Source: Climacteris rufus | Lineage: Eukaryota > Chordata > Aves > Passeriformes > Climacteridae | Length of the DNA stretch: 64,000 nt | Direction of reading: 5' to 3' | Assembly (NCBI GenBank): GCA_013398175.1 | Contig: VZRZ01003105.1 | Coordinates: forward strand, 516,586-580,585 | Shown: one piece after another, positions 11,483-24,814 of the stretch | Layout of the letters: each line of letters begins with the position of its first letter | How positions within the stretch are numbered: position 1 is the first letter of the stretch | Notes under the pieces: model-generated | What the model was told of the DNA's origin: nothing | The model's database searches: none | The model's input: the letters and a program-made list of their open reading frames with translations, nothing else | Program-made: the position numbers and the translations under genes

Positions 11483-14400
11483 CTGAGCACACATAGTGTA
11501 ATATATGAACTTGTACCCTTCACACTGTCAGAAGAACTATCAGAATACTTACACTAAATCCTTGTACATTTTACCTCATTTTACCAAAGGATTACGTATC
11601 TGTCCTATTCACATATAAAACATGTCTTTTAATGACGTACTTTTAGAAAAGTCTAATTAAAATTCAATGCATAAAAGCATGCAAGGGTTGATAACCCACA
11701 GAACTCAGCAGACCCTAGTTAACATTCTAATGCATCCTCCATTTGGAGAGAGACAGTGAGACTTTTCCACCTCGGTGGCAGACACTAATGATACTTGCAA
11801 ATATGACTAATGTCTTCATTGGTGAAAAATTAATGCACCACAATAATTTTTCTACCTGGGGTTAATGAACATGTCAGATGCTGAAAATGAGTTGTTTGAA
11901 AGTAAATTACTATAATCTATATTTAGAAGACTCTACTCTTGGGAAAAAAAAAAATCCATGGTGTGTTTGATGTCCCCTGCTTACTTTTGCCATGAATTTT
12001 GCTGTTCACCCAGTGAGACTACACTATGCTGACTTTTCTGTTGGTACAAGCAAATGTTTTCTCTTTCCTAGAAGGCTCATTTTTTAGGGGGAGAAGTTCA
12101 GTTTGACTCTACTTGCCACAGGTACCATAACAAGGATTCTTGCAGTTATACAAGCAGCAGAAACAAGCTGACATCCATGAAAACCAGCTTATCTTCACTA
12201 AGATTAGACCAAGCAGTATCTCACTAAGTATTTTAGAAAAAACAGATACTCTCTTTACAGCCTGTCTTTCATCTGCAGAGGAGGGAATAGTTTCACAACA
12301 GGGATTGCTTCCTCCATCCCAACTCCCCTTTTCCTTTACCAAAGCTAAGTGAATGCTTTCCGAAACTGTGAGAACAGAAAATAGCTTCAAGAAATAGCCA
12401 TATCAGAAAGAAAGGAGTTGTTCTGCCAATGAAGGGATAGTTCTGGTCACTAGAGATCAGTCGCTACAAAACTTTTCGAATATGCACCTTCCAGAACAGT
12501 TAGGGTTTCAGCTGTCCAGTGGGAAGTCGTACAATCTGGTTACAGGGAAATTGTAACAATTTTGAAATATGGGCCTTCCTCATGTTGGAATCATCCTTTG
12601 CTTTCAACTTTGATCACTTCTTCAGAAAATATGCAAATGCATTCATCTTCTAAATGCCATTTCTAACAGAGCACAGAACTCCAACTCCACATTTAGCACT
12701 GGAAGCATAACTCCACAACATTTCTTTCAAAATGTGCAAGCAGAGAAAAAAGGGTACAGAAGAGTATGCCTGGCCTTTATTCAGGTTTCAGCAGTAGCTC
12801 ATGGTGAGTTTAGGGAGTTAGAAGGATTCTGAATCAAAATGTATAGGCTTTAAGTAAGGACAGATTCAATACATTCCTTCACAACCCATCCCAAAGGCTA
12901 ACTATTCCTTCCTACAGTCAAAACATATGCACTTTATTTACTTCTGATACCTTGCTGACTTTAATTCCAGCCATAAGACATTTTGAACTACTTTTAAAAG
13001 CTTTCCAGTACTAGATGCCTTTACCTACATGAGCAGCTACACACCACGACTTGGCTACTTCTTAACTATGTGCTCAAAAAGTAGAGAAACAGAAATTCTA
13101 TAAATGGCAATGATTCAGTGCTTGGGGCTGCAAAAATAGTCCATGTCTCTGAATTTCCTGGTCACATATGGGTGTCTGGCAAATCTGAGCCAGCACTACG
13201 GAACCACAATCAGTTCTTAGAATCAATCCAGTTGTGAACACCCAGAACTGATTAATCCAGTCCACTTCTAGCAGAACAAAATCTTTTTCTGAGAATTATC
13301 AATTCACGATAATACAGGAAATCTGCTCGAATTTAGGTCTCACGGGGTACTGAAATAATCACTTCTCAGATGACAGAATGTTTACTATTTCTCGAGATTC
13401 TTGTGGGTAAAACATTAAGACTTTTGCTGTTAACCTTTTTCTTCTGAATTTTATATCAAGTTTCTGAACAATGATTGCTTTCCCTCATTTCTTGTTTTCT
13501 GCAGTACTTTGAGTTAGTATAGCAAACACACAATAGAACTTTACTATTCTTAAATAAGCTGTCTACCCACAAAAATTTTGTCACTCCATTTTGACAGATC
13601 AAGTAATAATTTTATCTACCATGGGAGAGTATAAACTGTACCAGTACAGGAATCATAGTGGGCGTATAAGCTGTAACCATCATAAATGACACTTTTTATT
13701 CCCTTTGAAAATCCTCCTGATTTATTACATTTACTTAGAGACTGTCACAGCTTATTTTTACTAGACACATTTTTTTAACATTCCATCAAGTGAGCTCCTA
13801 TGTGATGCAGAGCAAACTGATAGAAAATGGTGACACTCTCACCCAAGCTGTCATTATTCAAAATGATTTCTTCTGCTCAGGTTGTTTTCATTTAGTAAAA
13901 TAATTTGATTTTTCTATGTCTGCCCACATTCTATTCACAGGAGGAAAAGGAAGCTCAAAACAATGTCTTCTGCATTTAATATGCAAGGAGAATGCTTAAT
14001 AGAATCATTTGCAGGATAATTAAAAGTCTGCTGATACATCTTAAGAAAGTGTGAAACAAAGTACAAAATGAATAGAGCCAAATGGCAATTGCTTATTTCT
14101 GTAGAATAAGTGCTAAGTCAAAGAGGTCATAATTGCTGTTTTGCATATGGAAAACAATTAACAGGGTTTTATAGATATACTTTCTGCAGTAAAGCTAAAG
14201 CTGATTGTTTTCATACAGAAGTTAGTTGAATATCTCAAATGAAAAGGTTACAGGGTAGTACTGCTAGGTCTGTCTGTGATATCAAGGAAAAGAAACCCAC
14301 AAATTCAAATACAACTAAGGAATGCCTTGGGTTGAAGTCAATTTCTGCTCATACTTATAAAATAGCACATTCAGCATTGATATAACTCCTCTGAAACAAA

Positions 14401-14984
14401 CCTGACTTTTTCTAGCAGACCAAAACAAATCTACCCAATTCATTTACATGAAAGCCATCAAAATGCAAATGTTATATAATTAATAAATGGTTGCACTGTG
14501 TTCCCCAAGCCATGTCCCTGTACTATGTAAGTTTTTCTACTTCAAATCTAAAGGAAATTTTTTTAAGCATCTGCCTTCTAAGGCAGATACATAGATCCTG
14601 TTATGAATTATGGGAATTGTGTGTGCTCACTGAGGACAGACTATGACCACCAGCTGTGCCAGTTATCCTGATTATATTCATTTCTCATGAAGTGGATAGC
14701 CCCTTATCTGGCTTTTTTATGACTACAAATTAGTTCTTAATTACAGTCAGTCATTGTAATTTCAGAGCAACTGCTAGCTCAAGCATTGACCCATTTTAGT
14801 GAATTATAAGCAAAGTAGATAGCATAGATTCCTTTATTCCCCAAACACTAACAAAAAGGGAAAATTCTTAAAATCTGGCATTCCTGTTCCACTCCTGCCT
14901 ACTGTTGAGACATTATCACAACTGTTCCCTGCATCTGCTGATGTTCACCTCCAAATAACTGTTGCCATGAGACTGTGTCATTTC

Positions 14985-14987
<3 letters not shown>
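11483..14987. other. Unique AT-rich non-coding stretch
   Basis: No gene or transposon is recognisable. The part from about 13920 to 14230 is even-textured and free of repeats, with several homeodomain/POU-like AT-core words, as in many conserved non-coding elements. Without an alignment this is only an impression. A 20-bp near-palindrome lies at 14569-14588. Confidence 0.5.
14569..14588. repeat. 20-bp near-perfect palindrome
   Basis: Arms atctgcctt and aaggcagat (9 bp each, no mismatch) are separated by only CT. It is too small to be a transposon terminus by itself. It may be chance or a dyad protein-binding site. Confidence 0.9.

Positions 14988-15020
<33 letters not shown>
14988..15020. 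repeat. A33 homopolymer
   Basis: The run is 33 consecutive A on the + strand. No AATAAA lies just upstream and no coding remnant precedes it, so I read it as a mononucleotide microsatellite, not the tail of a retroposed mRNA. Avian CR1 does not leave long poly-A tails. Confidence 0.95.
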
Positions 15021-15021
<1 letters not shown>

Positions 15022-17146
15022 CCACAAAACCTTAAGAACTAATGTAAAGATCCTAGCACCCAAATTAATGCAAGTCAAGAATCTCACTGTAGGCATGATG
15101 CATTTTGTTAGCTCTATGAGACAAGAACCAATTGCTTCAGTGACTCTACTCATGACTGCTTTTAGGTCGAGGCAGAAGAGAATTATGCCACAGCCTCTAA
15201 TTATCTGTATTTAGAGAGTGTAAGCATTGTAGTGATCTCTATTCAGAGACAGAAAAACTTATGCCTGACTTGAATTGTTAATGCTATTGATGTTATTTCA
15301 GTGGCACTGAGGAAGTTACAAAACCAGGTGGCATTTACAGTGGGAGTCTGACGCACTGCACTGTTCTGATGTCACATTTTGTGCGTGTGCAGATATTTGG
15401 CATCACCACAGACTCGCTCATCCACTGGTGACTCTGATTTGAAAGCCAGATAAATCCAGTGAAACACAATGGAACAAATTAAATCAGCATTTCATTGACA
15501 TGGATCCAACTGTTAATAGAGCAAAAACTTGAACAGCACATTGTAAAGCAGCAATTTTCCTTGACTCCAGTATTCCTGGTGTGCTAGACTGTACATGGAT
15601 ATTCAAGTCTTCATGTTTTCATTTCCAACCTACACGTATTTTGCATTCCATATCTCTCCACAAGGGCCTGTTTTCCCACATTACACCCCAAAAGCTCAGC
15701 AGGCCCCTGTGTCAGGTAGCAGGTTTGTGTTCAGCACTCCTGGAGGAGACGTCAGAGTCCTGCTTTGCTGATTTTCCCCCACAGGTCTTCCTGAATGTGT
15801 CCTGGTTTATGTTTCTGGAAAGGGTGCAGCCTGCTCCCCTAACTTCACCATCTCCAGCAGACTGACACAAAGGTCAAGGGATAGAGACAGAGGCAAGGGC
15901 ATGGCCTGCTCCACTGTCCACCTGCCCCAGGGAGCAGCAACAGAGCTGCCTCTGCAGTGCTTTGAAGTGCCAAGGCAGAGGAAGCTCCTTGCATCCTTAC
16001 CAAAGAGTGTGCTTGTCACAGAGAGCCCCGAGCAAGTATTAGAATTCAGCTGCCAGAACTAGAAAGACCAAGACACAGCCACAGTCCCAGTGTCTGTCAT
16101 GTTGGGAAGTGAGAAAAATGTAACACATCCACTTGGAGCATTGACAGATACTGAATAGGAGCTGATGCTTTTCCTGCCTAAGAGGTAACACAGAGATCAA
16201 AAAAAAATCATGCACTTGTATTACACATCTTTCACTAACTTGAGACTAATGCCATGTCCCACACAGAGCAAATGATGCATTAATTTCTTTAGCAAATACA
16301 TAGGGATCCATTTTGTTTACTTTAAAGCAAAAACACTGCAAGGGCTTCCACAGTGAAGAAAGACAGAATGAACAAGCCTAACTATGATATGCCAGGAACC
16401 TTTTCACCATCAGTTTTCAAGTCGTTTTTCCTTACTCTTCTGCTTCTGGGCTAATTAATTATACACTAAACATACTGCTAGTGTGATACAAATAATTAAT
16501 TAAACATGGTCACAGGCTAGAACATTAATTGTGACAATATATTACACTTACTGCTGCCTGTCTCTTTTAGCTAATATGAACTTAGCAACATGCAGGGATT
16601 CCAGCCTGGCAAATATGTCTGTATATTTACTGCAATAAAAACTGCACAGAACAGTATTTATTGTTTCCATGGGGCAATGTCTGGACAGTGATAAGGAAAT
16701 CTACCTTTATATCATGATGGGAGGTCAACATTTCCTTGTGTTCACCCAGATCTCCCAGGGAAAAAAAACAAAACACTAATTTGACTGGGTTTTTTTCACT
16801 GGGGGTTCTCTGAAGAAGCAGAGTCTGAGTTGGTGAAATGGGCAGAAAAAATAAGAGCTCAACAGAAAAAGAACAAACTTCAGAAACACAATATTAAGCT
16901 GATTTTAGGGGTTCCAGAGCTGGCAAGCACACAGGTATTATTCTCAGCAAGACCAAGATGATTCCTTAAAGAGATTAGTAACATTTACCTTGAGCACAGG
17001 AAATGTTCTGAGAATTCATCACTTGATGCCTACAGTGCTGAAAACACAGCATGTTGCAGTAGCATTAAATATTATTAGTGTGCTTACCTGCAGCTCCTAT
17101 ATCCTACCAGATGGCACCCAGAGTTTACTTTGCTTTCTCTTTTAAA
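15021..17146. other. Unique stretch with a mildly GC-richer middle
   Basis: The part from about 15660 to 16090 is GC-richer than its surroundings and carries overlapping open frames on both strands (94 codons + and 70 codons -). I recognise no protein and no repeat. It could be an old unclassified transposon or ordinary variation. Confidence 0.4.
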
Positions 17147-17227
17147 ATTACCAAAAAAAAACCAAAACAAAAATTAAAAAATAAAACAAACAAACAAAAA
17201 GAAAACCAAACAAACAAAAAAACCCCA
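17147..17227. repeat. A-rich low-complexity tract, (AAAC)n-like
   Basis: The tract consists almost only of A with scattered C and T, including imperfect repeats of caaa near 17187-17216. It has no coding meaning; the minus-strand open frame through it is a run of Phe and Leu codons. Confidence 0.9.
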
Positions 17228-18033
17228 CCTTATTTATAAAAGGTATTATAGCACTTTTTGGTGCATAAAACATGAAAATTACCATTTTTAAGACAATACT
17301 GCTGCTGGATGCTTTTTTCCTTCCATTGTGTGGGTCAGACATGGCATGTACACAGTACATAGGAAGAGAATAATTCATAGCACATACTTAAGTGAACAAG
17401 ACCTTTGAGGCAGATTAAACTACATACACTTAAGAGAGAGAATCAAGAACTAAAATACCTTGCCAAAGGCTGTGGGCTTTTCAAGCTTTTTAGAAAGAAA
17501 ATTATGCCAAAGGTACATAGCCATTTAATAGATTATAACATTTAAATTATTTGTGCAGTTACTCTTATGTGTAGTGTGTGTGGATAAAGTGCTTTTAAAA
17601 AATGATGGTTCATTTTTCAGTTGTTCTATCATTTCTTTTTGGCTGGAAAAAGAAGAGTTTTATGACACCTTTTTTGGCAAGTGGATTTAGCACCTTCGAG
17701 TACTGAAGTTCATTGATTAGCATAAGCTTTTATTATAAGCCATAATCTCTTCTTTATCCCAACTGCCAGGGGTGAGGACATCGAGGTACCATGTCCCATC
17801 AGTGGTAGATAGAAACATCTCCTGTTTGATTTCAATATACAAAGCACATATTTGAACCTTAAATGCAAGCATCCTCACATTTGAAAGGCTACCATTAACA
17901 AAGTAGCATGTAAAAGTCATGTCAAATATATTAAAGGAAAAAAAAGAACCCTAAAACAACAAAACACAGAAACAAAAGAGAAATATAAGTGAAATATTCT
18001 GTTTTCTTTTAAATTTTAGAGTGTAAGTAATAT
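17228..18033. other. Unique AT-rich non-coding stretch
   Basis: I see nothing recognisable before the CR1 copy begins. Confidence 0.55.
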
Positions 18034-18400
18034 AAGGAGTGACTGCGGGAGCTGAGGTTGTTTAGCTTGGGGAAAAGGAGGCTCAGAGGGAACCTTGTCA
18101 CTCTCTACAGCTCCCTGAGAGGAGGCTGTAGCCAGGTGGGAATTGGGATATTCTCCCAGAGAATAAGCAACAGGACAAGAGGAAATGGCCTCAAGCTGTT
18201 GCCAGGGAGGTTCAGGCTGGGCATCAGGAAGAATTTCTTCATGGAAAGGGTTGTTAAACACTGGAATGAAGTTTCCAGTGGAGTGGTGGAACCACCATGC
18301 CTGGAGGTGTTCAAGAAACAACTGGATGCAGCACTGTGGTTTAGTTGACATGATGGTGTTCAGCCAAAGGTTGGAATCAATAAATTATTCTGTTTTATGA
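18034..18400 (+). mobile_element. CR1 LINE fragment with 3' end
   Basis: This is a clear CR1 3' segment. It has the gactgcgggagctgaggttg block, a gagaggaggctgtagcc block, a ggacaagaggaaatggcctc block, a gaagaatttcttcatgga block, a ctggaggtgttcaagaaac block, and a tail with gtttagttgacatgatggtg and gttcagccaaaggttggaa. The usual gatgatcttagaggtcttttccaacc tail block is deleted, and the terminal repeat has decayed to attattctgttttatga. The copy is 5'-truncated. The gttcggtcaaaggttgga type of tail is one I associate with passerine CR1 copies. Confidence 0.93.
18058..18348 (+). pseudogene. Open remnant frame inside the CR1 copy
   Basis: The 96-codon frame keeps the conserved translation of the CR1 3' region: FSLGKRRLRGNL, GGCSQVGIGIFSQ, RTRGNGLKL, GRFRLGIRKNFF, ERVVKHWNEV and LEVFKKQLDAAL appear in family order. 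It is the end of an element-derived frame with no catalytic domain, start or host function. Its openness shows that this copy is younger or better preserved than the other fragments in the window. Confidence 0.7.
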
Positions 18401-21087
18401 AAAAAATAGGGACAGGTATTTTTTAAATTATGCAGATTTAAATTACCTATTCAGAAGTCAGTAAAATTTAATTGTTACAAAGTTCATGTTACAAAAGAAA
18501 AAAGTCTCGTAGGTTTCACAGTCCTTACTTCTGGTCTCTTTTGTTTGTTCATGTGATTAGAATACCATCATTTTCCTTTGCTTGATACTTTATTTTTATC
18601 GTTTATTCCATCTCATTTTTGAGGAAGGCTTTTTTTAAACTATGCCTCCTGCAACTCTGATTATTGTTACTACAAATATCTGTGCTGCAATCATGCCATC
18701 AAGCCTGGACCACGAGTTAGGATCCTATCATGGCAAGCAATTCGTAAACAAAGGGTGTTTAGGTTTAAAAAAATTAAGAGCCCATATCCTCCCAGTGGGC
18801 ATCAAATCACTTTCTTCCTTAAAAATTCCTGAAAATCTTTCCAAAAGGAGGAAGTGCTTGGATAGAAAAATTTCTCCTCACCCAACTCTGAACTACAACC
18901 TGATCCTTTTGCTCTTCTTGTCAAGCCTAAATGTCACTGTGTAGCTCATACAGATGTGTTTGAGGATAGCTGTAAAGGTCTTCTACAATTTATTTCTCCT
19001 GTATTCCCCCAGAAAGGAGTTTCCAAAAGAACTATGTTTCCACATGTTTTATGGAATAATAAAGGCTTATTGTGTGTTAATGGCCTGCAGAAGCTGGATT
19101 TATGGGTTTTTTTTCTAAATAAGCTAAAGAAATACTTATGAAAAGAAAAGGATTACTTGTGGGATAGGCCATTATACAGAGAGAAGAAGCAATGTTACAT
19201 ACCCAGCATTTTCTTTCCCAAGAAGCCAACTGCCAGGGAGAGAATTCCCATCTCTTAATAACAGAAACTACATCGTGTGCCATCTTCAATTGTAAGTTAT
19301 CAATTCAGTTACTAGTGTTAAAAATACACAATGGCTCTTCCCTCTAATAAACTCTTCTTCTGAGGAAGAAAAACCATATTTTTCAGGATATTATGCTAAA
19401 GCATTACAATCATTAAATAAAGTCTTCTTGGGTAGATTTTTTTACATATAATAGCTATAATAAATAAAGACAAGAACTAATATACTTTTTTATCTAGGTA
19501 TTCAAATTTAACCTTTTATTTTCTTTTGAAAAATAAAAATTTTAATGATACTGTTCATTAAACTGATATCTTCCATTTTTTATGATATTGAGTAGACTTT
19601 ATCCATATCAGTCTGGTGCAATTTGACTTTTATTTACACCTACCATCATCAGATTTCTGCAAGCAATTGTTTTTATGAAAATAAAATGCAAACAAGAGAG
19701 AAGAGTGTAAAGACTTCATAGAGGAGTATTGAATTTCAAGAGAAAGCAATCAGAGACATCATATTAGTTTATAATATGTTGCTTCCTAAAGACAATGAAC
19801 TAAGAAAAAAAATAGCGTTCCTTTTGTTTTAATGTTCACTCAAAGAGAGGAAAAAAGACTCATCAGAATAAACCTGTAAAGATCATAAATCTTGCTTGGA
19901 GAACAAATGTACAGTGCTATTATTTAATATTCTTGTTGTTTGGAAAATAGAAAACTGCTTTGCTTTTACTTTACAGAAATATTGCTCAGCTTTGTATACA
20001 AAGTCAATCAGTATCTCTGATTACAAGGATTACAATCAATAGGGTGAAGATGACAGGAACTCAATATCACTTCAGTTTGTCACACTAGTAAGAAGTATCA
20101 CTATGTTTTACACCATAGCACTCATATCTCTGAGACTTTAAACATTGTTTTCAAAACTCTTCCCCACCAAAAAAAAAAGTCACATATTCTTCCTTTACAC
20201 CTCCATGAAGCTCCTACTAAAAGTAATCAAAAATGAGTACTGTGCTTTTTCCCCCAAAAAATCCTTGTTCTCTGATAAAAATAAAGATTAGAGGGTAATC
20301 CTTTCCATTTTCCTAAGGAATAATTTAGAAAGCTTTCTAGGATTTTCTTAAAACTACATTTACATTCTTTTGTGCTGATAGCAAGCACAAGGAAATGTGG
20401 TCTCCTATATTTCAGTACTTAAGCTCCACTCATAAAAATTAGGTGCTGAGGAACCAATTAAATACCTTTGTCTTAGAGAGCAGCGTGCTACAAGTGAGGA
20501 AGAACAGTCACTTGTGGTCCCAGTTTGGAGTCATATTTCTCATTAATAGTTGTTTCTTGTTAACAGTTGTTAATTTTGGAAATTTAATCACACCATCACT
20601 TTCAAGATGTGCTCACCCATTTGGAAGGTGAAGTCAGAGCACTGGGTAACCTCAGGAAAAACAGAAAGGAATACATTGTGGGGGCTGCCTTCCTTTTCAG
20701 AGATAACTCATAAGTAATTACATATGAAAACCTAGAAACTATTTTGCTTTTTATGCAGAGTTGGAACACAGATAAAACCACTGAGGACTGGTAACATAGA
20801 AGTAACTTATATATTTTCTGATTTCCTGATTTGTGGGTTTAGGCTGTATGAATAGGCTGTACTTGGTGGCTTTTATATTGAATTTTCATCAGAGGCAGCA
20901 AAGAAGGAGGAAAGAGTGTGAATAGTTTTATTCAAGGTATCCATGTGTCATCTTCTGTGGGGACAATTTCAACCCTTTTTTGTCAGAGGTTAATTGTCTC
21001 CCATAAAGTAAAATGAGTACTACAGATTTTAACTTCAGAGCTTTTTGGCCCTCAGTATCCATGGAAATGTCCCCATATCCAAGGGGA
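18401..21087. other. Unique AT-rich non-coding stretch
   Basis: No gene or recognisable repeat is seen. Many AATAAA-like words occur in the very AT-rich part around 19380-19560, but no upstream exon supports a transcript end. Confidence 0.5.
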
Positions 21088-21121
21088 TAAAACCCCACAG
21101 CAGTTAAAACCCCACAGCAGT
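21088..21121. repeat. Perfect tandem duplication of 17 bp
   Basis: Two identical copies of taaaaccccacagcagt stand head to tail (21088-21104 and 21105-21121). The perfect identity suggests a recent replication-slippage duplication. Confidence 0.97.
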
Positions 21122-21300
21122 CCCACTTGCCTACCATGTCCTTATTACTACAACCTCCAGATGACAAAGCATTCTGCTCCAGCATGGAACGAAAGATCGT
21201 AAAATCATTTTCATAGCAGAGCCAAAATTGCTTTGGTAATAAAAATTTATTTTCTTTTTCTCTTTGAAGGCTACTGCATAGGCAATCCATTATTAGTGGC
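21122..21300. other. Short unique spacer
   Basis: It is ordinary unique sequence between the tandem duplication and the hairpin. A 120-codon minus-strand frame (20928-21290) runs through this area and shows no known motif. Confidence 0.5.
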
Positions 21301-21323
21301 TCACAGCCAGCAACTGGCTGTGA
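21301..21323. repeat. 10-bp-arm inverted repeat with 3-nt loop
   Basis: Arms tcacagccag and ctggctgtga pair perfectly around the loop caa. It is a compact hairpin with no attached terminator-like T run. Its function is unknown and it could be chance. Confidence 0.95.
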
Positions 21324-22046
21324 ATTGAGCTGGTGAATTAATCAGCCTACGTAGATAAAGACCCAGAACTCTGGGTATGTGGGTGTGCAAAAGAGGCCCC
21401 AAACAATGACATTTTTTCTGTTTCTCTAATGCAAATGGTTTAATGATGGATGACCCCATTCCTTTAATGTCCATTTGGGTGCTTCATATAACTACTTGAA
21501 TATTCACTTGAACTTAATTCATTTCACCATCAATGTGGGACCTGATGAAAATACTGCCTTCTTATATAATCCCAAAATAGCAATGCATCTTCCAGAGAGT
21601 TGAAATATGAGATATCCATTGCTAAATCAGCTGCTTTCATAGCTGGGCTGCTTCTTCACAACAGGGAGAATGACTATCCATATTCTTTCTTTCCTTTATA
21701 AATCTGGCGTATAGTGCTGCTTGTTACCACTTGATTAATCTATCTTCAAATTTTAATAGTAAAGTTGCACAAATATTTGAGCTCTGATCTTTGGTATATT
21801 CCCAGGATTCTCCAACTCTTTCACCTAATGATGATCCAAAAACATTTCTTACTGCTTAATGATGGATGTATCCCTTTGGCACTGCTTGGCAGAGGATTAG
21901 AGGAAAGGAGATATCTCCATATGTGGCTGAGATCTTCCCATAAATCTAACAAAAGTCAACCTCCTTATTTTGAAGGATAGATAAAAGCAGGAGGACCCCA
22001 AGAACCCCAGATCAGCACTCATCTTGAACAGAACCTACTCTTTCAG
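21324..22046. other. Unique AT-rich non-coding stretch
   Basis: No recognisable element is present. A pyrimidine-rich acceptor-like site sits at the right end (see the next entry). Confidence 0.5.
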
Positions 22047-22110
22047 TTCCAAAGAACTCTGCCTCCAACCATAGAGACACTTTGGGAAAGGTTCTGGAAA
22101 ACACGGATAG
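22047..22110 (+). other. Candidate 64-nt exon (unproven)
   Basis: The block is bounded by cctactctttcag, a good 3' splice-site-like stretch, and by gtaagtac at 22111, an exact donor consensus. Only one frame is open through the block (21 codons, including LPPTIETLWERFWK); the other two contain stops. I do not recognise the peptide, and no neighbouring exon candidate was found. The length and signals fit a small cassette exon, but such blocks also arise by chance. Confidence 0.17.
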
Positions 22111-24814
22111 GTAAGTACAGCACAGAAAGAAAGGTAATAATCAGATTGATCCATTGGTTTGAGTTTCTGTGGCTCTGAAAACTTGTGAACAGTTCATAAC
22201 CAAGAGAGGAATTGTATAGATCATTTAAATTAATCATGACACAGCTTCCAAACAAATCTTTCCAGATATAAAATAGTTATGCTTCCATCTTGGAACTTCC
22301 ACAGTTCACTGAAGGAAAGAGCAAAGCATGAGCATAATGACTTTCCTAATTTTTTAATTTAAAGGGCAAAAATATAAGCTCCACAGGAAAAAAATTAGCC
22401 TATGAATCCTTCAGCAGCCTCTTGTGACAACTGAGATTCCCATGAACCAAAAACAAAATCCAGAGCAATCTGCAGTGATGTCTGGAACCTAAATACCTCT
22501 ATAGACCAATATTAAAAATCTTCTCTACTCTCTTATTAGTGTTAATTGATGAGGTCCAGTTATTCCTTATAGTTTAAATCTCCTCATGGAGATGTCTTTG
22601 TTTCTGTATATGAAAACTCAGCATGAAGGGCTCCCTGAGAAATTAGGGAAATGTTCACAGCACCCTGGTATGTCCATATGTCACACATGTGCCCTGTGTA
22701 CTTATGGCAGTGGCTTTGGTCTGCCACTTCTGCACTGCAGTGTCACCTCTTCTGTCAAATTTGGGGGAAACTGCTCTCTGCAGTCTCTAAAGGCATCATG
22801 CAGCCCTTATAGCACAGAGGGTGTTATACGAGACTCATAAAAAGACATGGTGCCTGCCATTTGGGCAGTCAAAATTCCTGACCTTCCATCTTGGCCAAAA
22901 TCTTTGCTATCACTTCTCTGGGAAATAAGGAGGGAAAAGAAAAACTAACCAAACAACTAGAATCATGTGCCTACCTTCATAGTGCAGTTGTGCAGAAACT
23001 CCCTGAAACAAATTTTATGAAGCTAAATTTAATCCGTTGCATTGACTTTTAGGTATATTTGATTGCAAAAAGTACTCTGGGCTGTACCTCACCAAGATGA
23101 AAAGCTAATTTGACTGGAAATTCAGCAAACTCAATAGCATGCCTGATATTGCTCACAAAAGAATTTTGTCCAGCAACTAAAGAAAAAGATATTTCTATGA
23201 CTAACACAGCACAGATGATCATTCTCATTTGTTTCCAGAGGCAGATGTTTTCTCTGGGTCTTTGAACTCTTTAGAAATGTGGTGGAGGACAGAACCACAA
23301 ACACACACAAATATAAATACACTCAGCTCCAGCCAGACTTGCAGAGCATGGGGGAATGATGCCACGAGGGTAGGTATTCTCTGAAGTCTTCCATGCCCCA
23401 GGAGCAAGACTATCTGAAACAACTGCTGTATTCCTGCAGAGACTAAGGATAACCCCTGCCTTTTCAAAAACACCCTTCTGAACAGAAAGCCTTCATGACC
23501 ACAATCAGTGCTACCACCTCTTATTTTGTTATAATTGCTGTCAGGGTAAACAGAATACTCATGCAAGAATCCAATAATAAAAAAGCAGAAACACTTGTCA
23601 TAGTCCAAGAGGATACTGGATTTTGGTGCTGCATAGAAAAAAACAGCAAAGCTTAGTTGTGTCTCCACACAGACAGTATTTATCAGGTAACTCTGCTTGT
23701 TGGAAAGTCCTCATGATTTGTACAAACACATTAGCCATGTTTTCTACTGGGCAATATGTCTTTTTTGGTCTTCATCCCTGTACGAACAAATATTCATTCC
23801 CAAATTATTACAATATAAAAATGAGTACATAACTTCTGTCATAAACATTTTTTGTAAGATACAGACTTTTCTTGTCTTTCTAAAATGCTGAAGTAAAGTT
23901 ACATCTGCATTAAAAACTAGATTTCAAGGCCATAATCTTCTGGATTATTTTTAGCCAAACATTCATAATCCAGTTTTTCTTACCAATAGTTTCTTTTGTG
24001 ACATAAAACTGAGTAGAAGTGTGTTGTTGACATTTCAGTCTACATAAACTAGCAGAGAAAAGACCCAGTATGGAGGTGACATATGATATTTACAGTATAG
24101 AAAGATCTTGTTACAACCTTTTCCTGTTCCATGAGGGACCTCTCCCTGAGGCAAGTCTATAGTTTTCTGCAGTCAAAAATGGCACACCTTGCTATGAACA
24201 GCCTCTTGCTTCAGGGCCAGGGACTCCTCTGTCTGCTCCTGCTACCTCTATCTTGTAGCAATTCTTTAAAGGTTATTCATTGTTATTACACCCCAAATGC
24301 CCCTGATTTCTTCCCCCTTGCTCTTACAGTTCCTAGTGAAACTTCAAATGGTATTAACACCTCCCAGCAGCACTCCTGTATTCCTGTTCCTCACTGTCTG
24401 TGGTACTTTAAGGTAATTTTTTTCTCAAAGTCTTTTCAGAACACCTTGTCCTGCACTATTCCCAAGCTGTGTCACAGATCACAAAGGTGGACAAAGCCAG
24501 CAGAAATTATATACAGGTGCACCATCATCCTTACAATATCAAATTAATTCTCAAATAAGAGATATTTCTGGAGCATTGCCATTATCAGTGTATTTAATTA
24601 ATTTATCATTTTTATTTCTGCCTCTGGTATCTCTTCATAAATATTTTCCTTTCGTGCTAAAATTATCTTTTAAATTTATGCTGAGTAGTAAGACAATGTA
24701 AAATATTTGAAAAATCTTGGGGGGAAACTAGTTATTTACATAACCAAAGTTGCTAACAGATATGAAGTTGATAATTATACTTGCTTCATCATCACAAAAC
24801 TTCACAGCTTTTGT
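22111..24814. other. Unique AT-rich non-coding stretch
   Basis: Several open frames of 60-147 codons exist (for example 23225-23668 on the minus strand and 24131-24547 on the plus strand), none with a recognisable domain. No repeat is identified. Confidence 0.5.

Noticed and set aside
24131..24547. 138-codon plus-strand frame with a Leu-rich N-terminal part
   Set aside because: The hydrophobic run could mimic a signal peptide, but the rest has no cysteine pattern or motif that I know, and the frame length is unremarkable for a 64-kb window.
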